From Candidatus Vicinibacter affinis (lineage in GTDB: Bacteria > Bacteroidota > Bacteroidia > Chitinophagales > Saprospiraceae): a stretch of 64,000 bases of DNA. The position numbers were made by a program, and so were the translations under genes. This document shows, one piece after another, positions 43,730-52,314 of this stretch (its first letter is position 1; the number at the start of each line of letters is the position of its first letter). The DNA lies in the NCBI GenBank assembly GCA_016714365.1, contig JADJNH010000005.1, positions 2,766,501-2,830,500 on the forward strand. The letters are read 5' to 3'. A model generated the notes under the pieces. It was not told the DNA's origin, did not search any database, and saw nothing but the letters and a program-made list of their open reading frames with translations.

Positions 43730-44341
43730 TTACTTAGAATACAACTCAACAATTAATTGTTCGTTGATATTCTCTGGGACCTGATCTCTTGATGGATATT
43801 GTAGAAACTTACCTTCCATCTTATCTGTATTCCATTCCAACCAACCGAATTTTCTTACATCTGATTTTTGAGCAACTTGGTGGCTTATGTAATCTAGATT
43901 CTGAGAATTACCTCTTACAGCCACTGTGTCTCCGGGTTTTAGTCTTAGGGAAGGGATATTTGCAACCTTGCCATTCACTGTAATATGCCGGTGAGAAACT
44001 AATTGTCTTGCACCCTTTCTAGTGGGGGAAATACCAAGTCTATAAACTGTATTATCTAAACGAGCCTCCAGAAACTGAAACAATACTTCACCGGTTACAC
44101 CTGATTTCTTATGGGCATCATGGAAAATATTTCTAAACTGACGCTCCAACACTCCATATGTATATTTGGCCTTTTGCTTTTCTAACAATTGAAGAGCATA
44201 GTCAGATTTTTGCTTCTTCTTACGGGAAGGACCATGTTGCCCTGGTGGATACTTTTTCTTTTCAAAAGATTTGTCAAAACCTGTAAGGGACTGCCCGAAT
44301 GCTCTCGATTTTTTAGTGACGGGTCCTGTATATCTTGCCAT
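43730..44341 (-). CDS. rpsD: 30S ribosomal protein S4
   Basis: The 203-aa protein binds the 16S 5' domain and, in other bacteria, autoregulates its operon. The N-terminus (MARYTGPVTKKSRAFGQSL) lacks the zinc cysteines seen in some S4 forms. The S4 RNA-binding motif is RLDNTVYRLGISPTRKGARQLVSHRHITVNG. Its start is 26 bp after the rpsK stop. Confidence 0.97.
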   Translation of the reverse strand: MARYTGPVTKKSRAFGQSLTGFDKSFEKKKYPPGQHGPSRKKKQKSDYALQLLEKQKAKYTYGVLERQFRNIFHDAHKKSGVTGEVLFQFLEARLDNTVYRLGISPTRKGARQLVSHRHITVNGKVANIPSLRLKPGDTVAVRGNSQNLDYISHQVAQKSDVRKFGWLEWNTDKMEGKFLQYPSRDQVPENINEQLIVELYSK

Positions 44342-44367
44342 AAATTAAATTCTGTTGATTAGCTAAA

Positions 44368-44754
44368 TTAGATACGTCTGTGTTTAGGGGGCCTACAGCC
44401 GTTGTGCGGAATTGGTGTTAAGTCGGTAATTTTTAAAACTTTAATTCCAGTAGCATCAATTGCCCTTATAGCCGCCTCTCTACCGGAACCCGGTCCCTTA
44501 ACAAATACCTCTGCGGAACGCATTCCTGCTTCAAAAGCAACACCAGCTGCATCATTCGCAGATAGCTGCGCGGCATATGGGGTATTCTTCTTAGATCCTT
44601 TAAAACCAGATTTACCTGCACTGGACCAACTGATTACCTCCCCAGCCCTGTTACAAAGTGAAATGATGATATTGTTAAAAGTGGCTTGGATGTAAACCAA
44701 CCCGTCAGCATCGACCTTAACTTTCCTCTTTTTAGCCTTTTTGCCCTTTGCCAT
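44368..44754 (-). CDS. rpsK: 30S ribosomal protein S11
   Basis: The 128-aa protein lies on the 30S platform near the Shine-Dalgarno binding site. Recognised by VYIQATFNNIIISLCNRAGEVISWSSAGKSGFKGSKKNTPYAAQ, GPGSGREAAIRAI and the conserved end TPIPHNGCRPPKHRRI. It lies between rpsM and rpsD. Confidence 0.97.
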   Translation of the reverse strand: MAKGKKAKKRKVKVDADGLVYIQATFNNIIISLCNRAGEVISWSSAGKSGFKGSKKNTPYAAQLSANDAAGVAFEAGMRSAEVFVKGPGSGREAAIRAIDATGIKVLKITDLTPIPHNGCRPPKHRRI

Positions 44755-44784
44755 TTCCTAATTATTAACCGATTAGATGAATTA

Positions 44785-45162
44785 TTATTTAGTTGCTTTC
44801 TTTTTGTTGGCAACTGTCTTTCTTTTCCCTTTACGCGTTCTGGCATTGGTCTTCGTACGCTGCCCTCTTACGGGTAAACCCTTACGATGTCTAATACCTC
44901 TAAAACAGGCTATGTCCATGAGTCTCTTAATACTTAACTGGACCTCAGACCGAAGCTCCCCCTCTACTTTTACCTCATCCTGTATTAATTTAGAAATCGA
45001 TTGAACCTGATCGTTTGACCACTCATTCACTCGAACACTTTCATTAATGTCTAGTTTTGATAAGATATTTTTCGCAGTGGTGTTACCAATGCCATAAATA
45101 TATGTAAGGGCGATAACCCCTCTCTTATTCCTTGGAAGATCTATACCTGCAATACGAGCCAT
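44785..45162 (-). CDS. rpsM: 30S ribosomal protein S13
   Basis: The 125-aa protein contacts the P-site tRNA and the 50S subunit. Recognised by ARIAGIDLPRNKRGVIALTYIYGIG, LSIKRLMDIACFRGIRHRKGLPVRGQRTKTNARTRKG and its basic tail. It follows rpmJ with a 10-bp gap. Confidence 0.97.
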   Translation of the reverse strand: MARIAGIDLPRNKRGVIALTYIYGIGNTTAKNILSKLDINESVRVNEWSNDQVQSISKLIQDEVKVEGELRSEVQLSIKRLMDIACFRGIRHRKGLPVRGQRTKTNARTRKGKRKTVANKKKATK

Positions 45163-45172
45163 TTGTTAAGTT

Positions 45173-45289
45173 TTAACCTTGACGTTGTTTAAATTTTGGA
45201 TTTTTCTTATTAATGATATACAATCTGCCCTTTCTTCTGACAAACTTGCAGTCTACTGTCCTTTTCTTTATCGATGCACGAACTTTCAT
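45173..45289 (-). CDS. rpmJ: 50S ribosomal protein L36
   Basis: A 38-aa protein read directly from the DNA; it is short but complete, from ATG at 45289 to TAA at 45173. It begins MKVRASIKKRTVDCKF and ends NKKNPKFKQRQG, the L36 frame. Only one of the four zinc ligands of the C+ form remains (Cys14), so this is the zinc-free C- type. It lies 5 bp after infA and 10 bp before rpsM. Confidence 0.95.
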   Translation of the reverse strand: MKVRASIKKRTVDCKFVRRKGRLYIINKKNPKFKQRQG

Positions 45290-45294
45290 CTCGT

Positions 45295-45513
45295 TTATTT
45301 ATATCTATATGTTATACGACCTCTCGACAAATCATAAGGGCTCATTTCTACTGAAACCTTATCTCCAGGAAGAATACGAATGTAATTCATTCTCATTTTT
45401 CCTGATATTGTGGCGATTATAAGATGATCATTTTGTAGTCTAACCCTGAACATGGCATTCGAAAGAGCTTCCTCTATAATGCCATCCTGTTGGATTAGAT
45501 TTTTTTTGGTCAT
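45295..45513 (-). CDS. infA: Translation initiation factor IF-1
   Basis: A 72-aa OB-fold protein that binds the 30S A site. I chose the ATG at 45513 (MTKKNLIQQDGIIEEAL), which gives the normal IF-1 length, over a TTG seven codons upstream. Recognised by SNAMFRVRLQNDHLIIATISGKMRMNYIRILPGDKVSVEMSPYDLSRGRITYR. It lies between map and rpmJ. Confidence 0.96.
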   Translation of the reverse strand: MTKKNLIQQDGIIEEALSNAMFRVRLQNDHLIIATISGKMRMNYIRILPGDKVSVEMSPYDLSRGRITYRYK

Positions 45514-45554
45514 CTTTTGATTTTCGGAGTGCAAATATCTAACTATTTTAGGAT

Positions 45555-46349
45555 TTATTTTAATAATTCAGGATTATTTTTAATGGCATTTTTAATAATT
45601 TCATGATTTGAAAGAATCTTAGGTCCCTCTTTACAAATTGCAATTGTATGCTCATAATGTGCAGATGCCAATTTGTCCGCTGTAATTACGGTCCACCCGT
45701 CCTTCAACTGCTTAATTTTCCTGGTCCCCAAGTTTATCATTGGCTCAATTGCAATCGTCATTCCTTCCTTCAGTAGAGGTCCTTTACCTGCCTGCCCGTA
45801 ATTAGGCACTTCCGGAGCTTCGTGAAGGGATTTTCCTATACCATGACCTACAAGTTCTCTGACAACACCATAGTGATGAACTTTTTCAGCATGGTTTTGA
45901 ATTGCCCAACTTATATCTCCAACTCTATTACCAAGGATAGATGCATTTATTCCCAAATAAAGGCACTCTTCTGTGACCTTCATCAATTCCTTAACTTTTT
46001 CTGATATATTTCCTAAACCAAATGTATATGCGGAGTCACCATAATATCCATTCATTACTACCCCACAATCTACTGATATTAAATCTCCTTCTTGAAAAAC
46101 CAATTCACTAGGTATTCCATGGACAACTGCTTCATTGATAGAAATACAAAGTGAAGCCGGAAATCCATGATGCCCCTTAAAGGCTGGTATTCCTCCATGA
46201 TCCCTTATGAATTCCTCTGCTCTTTTATCAAGAATACTACCTGAACTACCGACTTTAATTAGAGATGAAACTTCTGCTATGGTTTCGCAAACCAGCACAC
46301 TGCTTTTTCGAATGAGCTCAATCTCCTCATCATGTTTTAGATAAATCAT
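45555..46349 (-). CDS. map: Methionine aminopeptidase type I
   Basis: Removes the initiator methionine from nascent proteins. The 264-aa enzyme has the five metal ligands: two Asp in SVDCGVVMNGYYGDSAYTF, His in GHGIGKSLHEAPEVPNYG, and Glu in TIAIEPMI and near the C-terminus. HYEHTIAI holds the usual substrate-pocket residues. It is in its common place between secY and infA. Confidence 0.96.
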   Translation of the reverse strand: MIYLKHDEEIELIRKSSVLVCETIAEVSSLIKVGSSGSILDKRAEEFIRDHGGIPAFKGHHGFPASLCISINEAVVHGIPSELVFQEGDLISVDCGVVMNGYYGDSAYTFGLGNISEKVKELMKVTEECLYLGINASILGNRVGDISWAIQNHAEKVHHYGVVRELVGHGIGKSLHEAPEVPNYGQAGKGPLLKEGMTIAIEPMINLGTRKIKQLKDGWTVITADKLASAHYEHTIAICKEGPKILSNHEIIKNAIKNNPELLK

Positions 46350-46367
46350 GTATTTGGAGTAAAGGTT

Positions 46368-47729
46368 TTATCCGACCACAGGGCCCATTCCAGTTGAGCT
46401 TCTACCTTCTATCCTACCGGATTTAACCAATCCGTCGTATTTTCTCATCAACAAGTAAGACTCAATTTGTGCCAATGTATCAAGAACAACACCCACTAAA
46501 ATGAGTATTGAAGATCCTCCAAAAAACCTTGCAAACTGCTGATTGACTCCAAATAAAACTGCAATAGCCGGAAGAATGGTTATTATGCCAAGAAAAACAG
46601 AGCCAGGCAATGTAATTCTAGTCGTAGTGGTATCGATGTATTCCTCAGTATCCGGACCAGGCTTGATACCCGGGATAAATGCATTGTTCCTTTTAAGATA
46701 CTCCGCGTAGTTCTGCGGATTAACAATTAAAGCGGTATAAACGTACGTGAACCCGACTACCAACACAAAAGTTATAAAATTATGCCAAAATCCATAAGGA
46801 TCCGTAAGCGTCCTCATAACCCCTGAACTTCCGACACTTGGATCGCCTGTAACGTACTGAACAGCCGTAAGTGGAAGAAACATAATAGCTTGAGCAAAAA
46901 TAATAGGCATTACCCCAGCAGCATTAACTTTTAGAGGAATGTAATCTCTATCCGTTTGTACAGGCATAGCTCCTCCTCCTCTTCCTACCATTCTTTTAGC
47001 AAATTGAATAGGAATTTTTCTCACTCCCTGAACAACTAAAATTGAAGCAATAATTGTCAGGAATAAAATCACTAATTCAAAAATGAATAGAATTAAACCG
47101 TTGTTTGACAATTGAGACTGAATTTCAAAACTGAATGCTCCAGGCAATGCAGCAATAATACCAATCATAATGATCATGGATACACCATTGCCAATACCCC
47201 TATCCGTTATTCTTTCTCCTAACCACATAGAAAAAATAGTTCCTGTGGCCAATATAATACTATTCGAAAACCAAAAAACAAAAGGACTCACATCTGGCGC
47301 CACTGCCCCAATAGACTGGATATAGGTTAAGTAACCTCCTCCTTGAACCAAAGTAATGAAGACTGTAAGGATTCGTGTAATTTGATTCAACTTTCTTCTT
47401 CCAGATTCCCCTTCTTTTTGTTGAAGTCTTTGAAAATAAGGGACCGCAAAGCCCAAAAGTTGGACGATGATAGAGGAAGTAATGTAAGGCATAATACCTA
47501 AGGCAAAGATAGAAGCCTGATTAAAAGCACCTCCGGTATATGTGTTGATCAACCCAAACAAACTATTACTGCTATTTGAAGCATTTGAAAGTACGCCAGG
47601 TATTACACCGGGTAGCACTATAAATGATCCTGCACGAAAAACTGCCAATAGCGCAAAAGTGAAAAGGATCTTATCTCTCAATTCCTTTATGCTCCAAATA
47701 TTTTGTAAGGTCTCTATAAATTTTTTCAT
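46368..47729 (-). CDS. secY: Preprotein translocase subunit SecY
   Basis: The 453-aa channel subunit of the Sec translocon, with ten predicted membrane segments. Recognised by IWSIKELRDKILFTFALLAVFR, the plug-region GAFNQASIFALGIMPYITSSI, VQGVRKIPIQFAKRMVGR and PVKVNAAG-like PLKVNAAGVMPIIFAQA. It exports unfolded proteins, including all T9SS cargo, to the periplasm. It starts 8 bp after the rplO stop. Confidence 0.98.
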   Translation of the reverse strand: MKKFIETLQNIWSIKELRDKILFTFALLAVFRAGSFIVLPGVIPGVLSNASNSSNSLFGLINTYTGGAFNQASIFALGIMPYITSSIIVQLLGFAVPYFQRLQQKEGESGRRKLNQITRILTVFITLVQGGGYLTYIQSIGAVAPDVSPFVFWFSNSIILATGTIFSMWLGERITDRGIGNGVSMIIMIGIIAALPGAFSFEIQSQLSNNGLILFIFELVILFLTIIASILVVQGVRKIPIQFAKRMVGRGGGAMPVQTDRDYIPLKVNAAGVMPIIFAQAIMFLPLTAVQYVTGDPSVGSSGVMRTLTDPYGFWHNFITFVLVVGFTYVYTALIVNPQNYAEYLKRNNAFIPGIKPGPDTEEYIDTTTTRITLPGSVFLGIITILPAIAVLFGVNQQFARFFGGSSILILVGVVLDTLAQIESYLLMRKYDGLVKSGRIEGRSSTGMGPVVG

Positions 47730-47737
47730 GATTTATA

Positions 47738-48184
47738 TTATATGAGTTCTACAGAACCTCCTGCGGCTTTAATCTTATCCATTGCAGTTTGTGAACATGC
47801 ATGAACTTTCAAGTTTAAGTTAGCTGCAGCTTCTCCCCTTGCTAATAGTTTAATCTTTTCGCTAGGTTTACAAACCCCAAGTTGATTAAAAATTTCAGCA
47901 TCAAAAACCTTAATATCATTCAACTGAGCATAATCAGCCAACTGATCCAGATTTATGACTCTGAATTCTATGCGTGAAATATTCTTGAAACCAATTTTTG
48001 GTAACCTTCGGTGCATAGGAGTCTGACCTCCTTCAAATCCTCGCTTAACTTTAACACCTGAACGAGATTTAGCACCCTTGTGCCCTTTGGTTGCGGTTCC
48101 TCCATGGCCTGATCCTTCTCCTCTGGCAATCCGTTTCTCTTTATGAATTGCTCCTTTGGCCGGCTTAAGATTATGTAATTCCAT
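47738..48184 (-). CDS. rplO: 50S ribosomal protein L15
   Basis: The 148-aa protein starts MELHNLKPAKGAIHKEKRIARGEGSGHGGTATKGHKG, with the glycine-rich extension that penetrates the 23S core, and has GGQTPMHRRLPKIGF. It follows rpmD after 2 bp and precedes secY. Confidence 0.97.
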   Translation of the reverse strand: MELHNLKPAKGAIHKEKRIARGEGSGHGGTATKGHKGAKSRSGVKVKRGFEGGQTPMHRRLPKIGFKNISRIEFRVINLDQLADYAQLNDIKVFDAEIFNQLGVCKPSEKIKLLARGEAAANLNLKVHACSQTAMDKIKAAGGSVELI

Positions 48185-48186
48185 GA

Positions 48187-48366
48187 TCAGATCTTTTCAA
48201 CTGTGACTAAATGTTTTACTTTTTCTACCATTCCCATGATAGCAGGATTCATATCCAACTCAACTGCGTCATGCACATTGCGCAATCCCAACGCTTCAAT
48301 TGTTTGTTTTTGTCTTGCACTGGTCTTGATGACACTCTTTACTTGAACTATTCTAACTCTTGACAT
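48187..48366 (-). CDS. rpmD: 50S ribosomal protein L30
   Basis: A 59-aa protein read directly from the DNA between rpsE and rplO, from ATG at 48366 to TGA at 48187. It begins MSRVRIVQVKSVIKTSARQK and continues LGLRNVHDAVELD, then MVEKVKHLVTVEKI, the L30 pattern. It lies 10 bp after rpsE. Confidence 0.95.
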   Translation of the reverse strand: MSRVRIVQVKSVIKTSARQKQTIEALGLRNVHDAVELDMNPAIMGMVEKVKHLVTVEKI

Positions 48367-48376
48367 AATTACCTAA

Positions 48377-48898
48377 TTAAATTCCTTCAAAAACCTTTTC
48401 GACTTCAAGTTTCCTTGATTTAGCAACTTCATAAGGACTTCTAACTTTAGTCAGTGCATCTATTGTTGCCTTGACAACATTATGAGGGTTGGATGAACCA
48501 TTTGATTTGGCCAATACATTGTGTACTCCAGCAATTTCCAAAACAGCTCTCATGGCTCCACCTGCAATAACACCCGTACCATCTGATGCTGGTTTGATAA
48601 AAACTCTACCCGCTCCAAATTTTCCATGTTGATCATGTGGAATGGTTCCCTTATGAATATACACTTTAACCATATTCTTCTTGGCATCGTCCACAGCTTT
48701 AGAAATGGCATCCGAAACTTCTCGGGCCTTACCTAAACCTTGCCCCACTGTGCCATGCCCATCCCCTACAACTACTAAAGCTGAAAAACTAAATGTTCTA
48801 CCACCCTTTGTAACTTTCGCAACACGATTCAATGCAACTAATTTATCTTTTAGTTCAGTTTCTCCAACTTTAACTCTGACAATATTCGTTTTAGCCAT
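48377..48898 (-). CDS. rpsE: 30S ribosomal protein S5
   Basis: The 173-aa protein affects decoding accuracy and mRNA unwinding. The double-stranded RNA-binding N-domain includes KLVALNRVAKVTKGGRTFSFSALVVVGDGHGTVGQGLGKA. The C-domain has GTGVIAGGAMRAVLEIAGVHNVLAKSNGSSNPHNVVKAT. Located between rplR and rpmD. Confidence 0.97.
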   Translation of the reverse strand: MAKTNIVRVKVGETELKDKLVALNRVAKVTKGGRTFSFSALVVVGDGHGTVGQGLGKAREVSDAISKAVDDAKKNMVKVYIHKGTIPHDQHGKFGAGRVFIKPASDGTGVIAGGAMRAVLEIAGVHNVLAKSNGSSNPHNVVKATIDALTKVRSPYEVAKSRKLEVEKVFEGI

Positions 48899-48915
48899 AA
48901 AATTTCAATAAAAAA

Positions 48916-49254
48916 TTAAAAATTAAGTCCACCTTCCCGTGCGCCCTCAGCCAAAGCTTTAACACGACCGTGATATATATAACCGTTCCTATCAAATACA
49001 ATCGAACTAATATTATGAGCCATAGCTTTTTGGGCTATCATTTTACCTACTTCCTTAGCCTGTTCAATTTTACTTACCGCTAAACCTTTAGACGTGGCGG
49101 CACAAATAGTGTGACCCATTGTATCATCCACCAATTGACAATAAATAAATTTATTGCTTTTATAGACAGACAACCTTGGCCTTTCAGGAGAACCATTAAT
49201 CTTCCTCCTGATCCTAAATTTTACACTCTGCCTTTTTTCTAAACTATTTTTCAT
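48916..49254 (-). CDS. rplR: 50S ribosomal protein L18
   Basis: The 112-aa protein binds 5S rRNA. Recognised by RRKINGSPERPRLSVYKSNKFIYCQLVDD near the N-terminus and the FDRNGYIYHGRVKALAEGAREGGL end. It lies between rplF and rpsE. Confidence 0.97.
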   Translation of the reverse strand: MKNSLEKRQSVKFRIRRKINGSPERPRLSVYKSNKFIYCQLVDDTMGHTICAATSKGLAVSKIEQAKEVGKMIAQKAMAHNISSIVFDRNGYIYHGRVKALAEGAREGGLNF

Positions 49255-49270
49255 ACAAAAGGAATTATAA

Positions 49271-49822
49271 TTATTTACCAGCTGACTTACCAGCTTTTCT
49301 TCTCAATATTTCTCCCGCAAACTTGATACCCTTTCCTTTGAAAGGCTCAGGCTTCTTGAATGATCTGATTTTTGCACAAACCTGACCTAATAGCTGCTTG
49401 TCGGATCCTCTTAAAATAATTTTTGGATTTTGACCTTTTTCAGTTAAAGTTTCAACTTTGATATCATCCGGTACATAGAACATAATAGGATGTGAATAAC
49501 CAACAGAAACTTCAAGGAGATTTCCAGTATTAGAAACCCTGAATCCTACCCCTACCAATTCCATCTCTCTGGTAAAACCATCAGAAACTCCTGTAATTAA
49601 ATTGCTAACCAAAGCTCTTGTAAGTCCATGAAGAGATTTATGACGTTTTTGCTCTGTAGGACGAGTAACATTAAGAACTCCTCCTTCAATGCTAAGGCTC
49701 ATATCAGGATCTATCACTTGAGTTAAAGAACCCTTAGGGCCTTTCGCAGTGATCCTGTTTTTCTCGATATTAACTTCGACTCCACTCGGGATCGAAATGA
49801 TTTTTTTACCAATCCTTGACAT
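49271..49822 (-). CDS. rplF: 50S ribosomal protein L6
   Basis: The 183-aa, two-domain protein is near the factor-binding site. Recognised by SRIGKKIISIPSGVEVNI, GPKGSL, RALVSNLITGVSDGFTREMELVGVGFR and the C-terminal KKPEPFKGKGIKFAGEILRRKAGKSAGK. Located between rpsH and rplR. Confidence 0.97.
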   Translation of the reverse strand: MSRIGKKIISIPSGVEVNIEKNRITAKGPKGSLTQVIDPDMSLSIEGGVLNVTRPTEQKRHKSLHGLTRALVSNLITGVSDGFTREMELVGVGFRVSNTGNLLEVSVGYSHPIMFYVPDDIKVETLTEKGQNPKIILRGSDKQLLGQVCAKIRSFKKPEPFKGKGIKFAGEILRRKAGKSAGK

Positions 49823-49842
49823 AATTTAAATCTTTTACAGGC

Positions 49843-50247
49843 TTAACAAACGTAACATAAAACTTCCCCACCTACGTGCTGCTTCCTAGCTTCCTTGTCC
49901 GTCATAATACCCTTTGAGGTCGAAATTAGAGATATCCCTAATCCATTTATTACCTTAGGAAGTTCATCTGCCGGTTTGTAAATTCTTCTCCCTGGTCTAC
50001 TAACTCTAACCAGCTCCCTAATTACAGGTAGCTTAGTTATGGCATCATATTTCAAGGCTATTTTAATAGCACCTTGCTTGTTTTCAGTATCAACGAAGGT
50101 ATATTTCAAAATATAACCGTAGTTGTACAGAATTTCAGTTAATGTCTTTTTGAGTGCTGAAGCAGGAATCTCTACTACCCTATGTCCAGCTGCCTGGGCA
50201 TTTCTAATCCTGGTAAGAAAATCTGCAATAGGATCTGTGACTATCAT
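49843..50247 (-). CDS. rpsH: 30S ribosomal protein S8
   Basis: The 134-aa protein organises the 16S central domain and is the translational repressor of the spc operon in E. coli. Recognised by DPIADFLTRIRNAQAAGHRVVEIPAS, the RVSRPGRRIYKPADELP segment and GLGISLISTSKGIMTDKEARKQHVGGEVLCYV. Confidence 0.97.
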   Translation of the reverse strand: MIVTDPIADFLTRIRNAQAAGHRVVEIPASALKKTLTEILYNYGYILKYTFVDTENKQGAIKIALKYDAITKLPVIRELVRVSRPGRRIYKPADELPKVINGLGISLISTSKGIMTDKEARKQHVGGEVLCYVC

Positions 50248-50270
50248 AATAAACTATTCTTATTAAATTA

Positions 50271-50540
50271 TTACCAACTAGCTTTTGTAATTCCTGGAAT
50301 TTTACCATCCAGAGCCATCAATCTAAAAACATTCCTTGAAAGACCGAATCTCCTCATATAACCTTTTGGTCTTCCAGTCAATTGACATCTGTTTTTTAAT
50401 CTGACAGCAGAACTGTTCTTTGGAAGCTTATCCAATGCTTCCCAATCACCTTCTTTCTTAAGTTTTGCTCTTAAATCAGCAAATTTTGCGACCATTCTTT
50501 CTCGCTTATGCTGCCTGGCAATGATTGATTTCTTTGACAT
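50271..50540 (-). CDS. rpsN: 30S ribosomal protein S14
   Basis: The 89-aa protein is the long, zinc-free (C-) form: only one Cys (NRCQLTGRPKGYMRRFGLSR) is present and the CxxC pairs of the zinc form are absent. It ends in KIPGITKASW. It lies between rplE (8-bp gap) and rpsH. Confidence 0.97.
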   Translation of the reverse strand: MSKKSIIARQHKRERMVAKFADLRAKLKKEGDWEALDKLPKNSSAVRLKNRCQLTGRPKGYMRRFGLSRNVFRLMALDGKIPGITKASW

Positions 50541-50548
50541 ATTCGATA

Positions 50549-51106
50549 TTAATTCTTAGCGTTTTTAAAAGGAAGGCCCAATTCTTTTAACAATGTATAT
50601 GCTTCTGCATCTGTTTTAGCAGTAGTTACAAAGGTGATGTCCATTCCGGCAATCTTATTGATTTTATCTAAATCGATTTCCGGAAAAATGATCTGTTCTG
50701 TAATACCTAAGGAATAGTTACCCCTGCCATCAAAACTATTATCATTAATTCCTCTAAAGTCTCTAACTCGTGGTAAAGCAACAGTTATGAACCTATCAAG
50801 AAACTCATACATTTTCTGAGCTCTAAGAGTGACTTTCACACCAATTGGCATCTTCTCCCTAAGCTTAAAATTTGATATTGCTTTTTTAGAGTAGGTGGCT
50901 ACCGGCTTCTGACCCGTAATGGTACTTAACTCCCCCAATGCAACATCTATTAATTTTTTATCCTGAGTGGCTGCACCTATTCCTTGGTTGATACTGATCT
51001 TGACCAATCTTGGAACTTCCATAACTGATCCGTACTTGTACTGCTCCATGAGCGCAGGAACCACATTTTTTTTATAAAATTCTGCTAATCTTGGTACGTA
51101 ACTCAT
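50549..51106 (-). CDS. rplE: 50S ribosomal protein L5
   Basis: The 185-aa 5S rRNA-binding protein of the central protuberance. Recognised by VPRLVKISINQGIGAA, TGQKPVATYSKKAISNFKLREKMPIGVKVTLR, RDFRGINDNSFDGRGNYSLGITEQIIFPEID and MDITFVTTAKTDAEAYTLL. The start overlaps the rplX stop by one base (TAATG), indicating coupled translation. Confidence 0.97.
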   Translation of the reverse strand: MSYVPRLAEFYKKNVVPALMEQYKYGSVMEVPRLVKISINQGIGAATQDKKLIDVALGELSTITGQKPVATYSKKAISNFKLREKMPIGVKVTLRAQKMYEFLDRFITVALPRVRDFRGINDNSFDGRGNYSLGITEQIIFPEIDLDKINKIAGMDITFVTTAKTDAEAYTLLKELGLPFKNAKN

Positions 51107-51438
51107 TACTTAATAATTTCATTGGATTTTTTAGAAAATCTAACTTTTACTCCCTTTTCTTCACGATAGCCAACTCTTGTTGGTTTTCCAGACTTCGGGT
51201 CCAGTAAAGCTAAATTTGAAATATGTAAAGGGGCAGACATCTCAACAATCCCTCCTGGATTATTATTGGTTGGCTTCATATGTTTTTTGACAATATTAAC
51301 CCCCTCAACAACTGCTCTATTTACTTCTTTCAAAACAGAAACAACGGTACCCTTTTTTCCTTTCTGGGAACCTGCGATTACCTGCACGGTATCTCCTTTT
51401 TTTATTTTCAGTTTCATCACCTGGATATTAACTTTCAT
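51106..51438 (-). CDS. rplX: 50S ribosomal protein L24
   Basis: The 110-aa protein initiates 50S assembly. The KOW motif is GDTVQVIAGSQKGKKGTVVSV, followed by VNIVKKHMKPTNNNPGGIVEMSAPLHISNLALLDPKSGKPTRVGYR. The ATG at 51438 shares a base with the rplN stop. A second in-frame ATG at 51417 (MKLKIKKGDTV) matches the usual L24 N-terminus and may be the true start. Confidence 0.95.
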   Translation of the reverse strand: MKVNIQVMKLKIKKGDTVQVIAGSQKGKKGTVVSVLKEVNRAVVEGVNIVKKHMKPTNNNPGGIVEMSAPLHISNLALLDPKSGKPTRVGYREEKGVKVRFSKKSNEIIK

Positions 51439-51803
51439 TATAAAACTTCGGGTGCTAAAGAAACGATTCTCATGTAATCTTTTTCTCTCAACTCTCTGGC
51501 CACTGGACCAAAAATCCTTGTACCCCTAGGCTCATCATTTGCATTTAGAAGTACGACTGCATTATCATCGAAACGGATGTATGAACCATCTCTCCTTTTT
51601 ACCTCCTTTGCAGTACGCACAATTACTGCTTTGGAAACTGTTCCTTTTTTTACTCCACCTGGTGAAGCAGATTTTACTGAAACTACTATCTTGTCTCCTA
51701 ATGAGGCATATCTTCTGGCAGTTCCTCCTAAAACCCTAATACACAAAACTTCCTTTGCGCCACTATTATCTGCTACCCTAAGCCTGCTTTCTTGTTGTAT
51801 CAT
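51438..51803 (-). CDS. rplN: 50S ribosomal protein L14
   Basis: The 121-aa protein forms bridge B8 with 16S rRNA. Recognised by MIQQESRLRVADNSGAKEVLCIRVLGG, KGTVSKAVIVRTAKEVKRRDGSYIRFDDNAVVLLN and GTRIFGPVARELREK. Overlaps rplX by one base. Confidence 0.97.
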   Translation of the reverse strand: MIQQESRLRVADNSGAKEVLCIRVLGGTARRYASLGDKIVVSVKSASPGGVKKGTVSKAVIVRTAKEVKRRDGSYIRFDDNAVVLLNANDEPRGTRIFGPVARELREKDYMRIVSLAPEVL

Positions 51804-51814
51804 AACGCTGTTTT

Positions 51815-52069
51815 TTATTCACCTTTCTTAATGATTTCTACAAGGCGCCAGCACTTTAATTTACTAAGCGGTCTTGTTTCCATGATTTTTACCAAATCAC
51901 CTACATTGCATTCATTTTTTTCATCATGAGCATAATACTTCTTGTTTTTCTTAACGTATTTGCCATATTTTGGATGCAAAAGCCTTTGCTGAATGGTAAC
52001 TGCAATGGTCTTTTCCATTTTATTGCTGCTCACCACACCAACTCTTTGTTTTCGAAGATTTCTTTCCAT
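51815..52069 (-). CDS. rpsQ: 30S ribosomal protein S17
   Basis: The 84-aa OB-fold protein binds the 16S 5' domain. Recognised by RKQRVGVVSSNKMEKTIAVTIQQRLLHPKYGKYVKKNKKYYAHDE and VGDLVKIMETRPLSKLKCWRLVEI. Between rpmC and rplN. Confidence 0.97.
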   Translation of the reverse strand: MERNLRKQRVGVVSSNKMEKTIAVTIQQRLLHPKYGKYVKKNKKYYAHDEKNECNVGDLVKIMETRPLSKLKCWRLVEIIKKGE

Positions 52070-52113
52070 GCTGGAGATTAAATTAATTGTGTCTTCTATG
52101 AATGACTTGATAA

Positions 52114-52308
52114 TTATTTTCTTTTAGTTAATTCAGTATTCATCTGGGCAATTTCTCTTCTCAAGTGCCTGATTACTGACGGATTAGACAACCCTTTAAC
52201 TTTATGTTCAAACTTTAACTTGTGAAGATTATCCTTCGCGACTTTTAGATCTCTCTCAAGAGTCTCAAGTTCAGTATTTATGATATCGGAATATTTTTTA
52301 AGTCCCAT
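52114..52308 (-). CDS. rpmC: 50S ribosomal protein L29
   Basis: The 64-aa helical hairpin protein sits near the exit tunnel. Recognised by ELETLERDLKVAKDNLHKLKFEHKV and NPSVIRHLRREIAQMNTELTKR. It lies 6 bp after rplP. Confidence 0.95.
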   Translation of the reverse strand: MGLKKYSDIINTELETLERDLKVAKDNLHKLKFEHKVKGLSNPSVIRHLRREIAQMNTELTKRK

Positions 52309-52314
52309 AAAATA

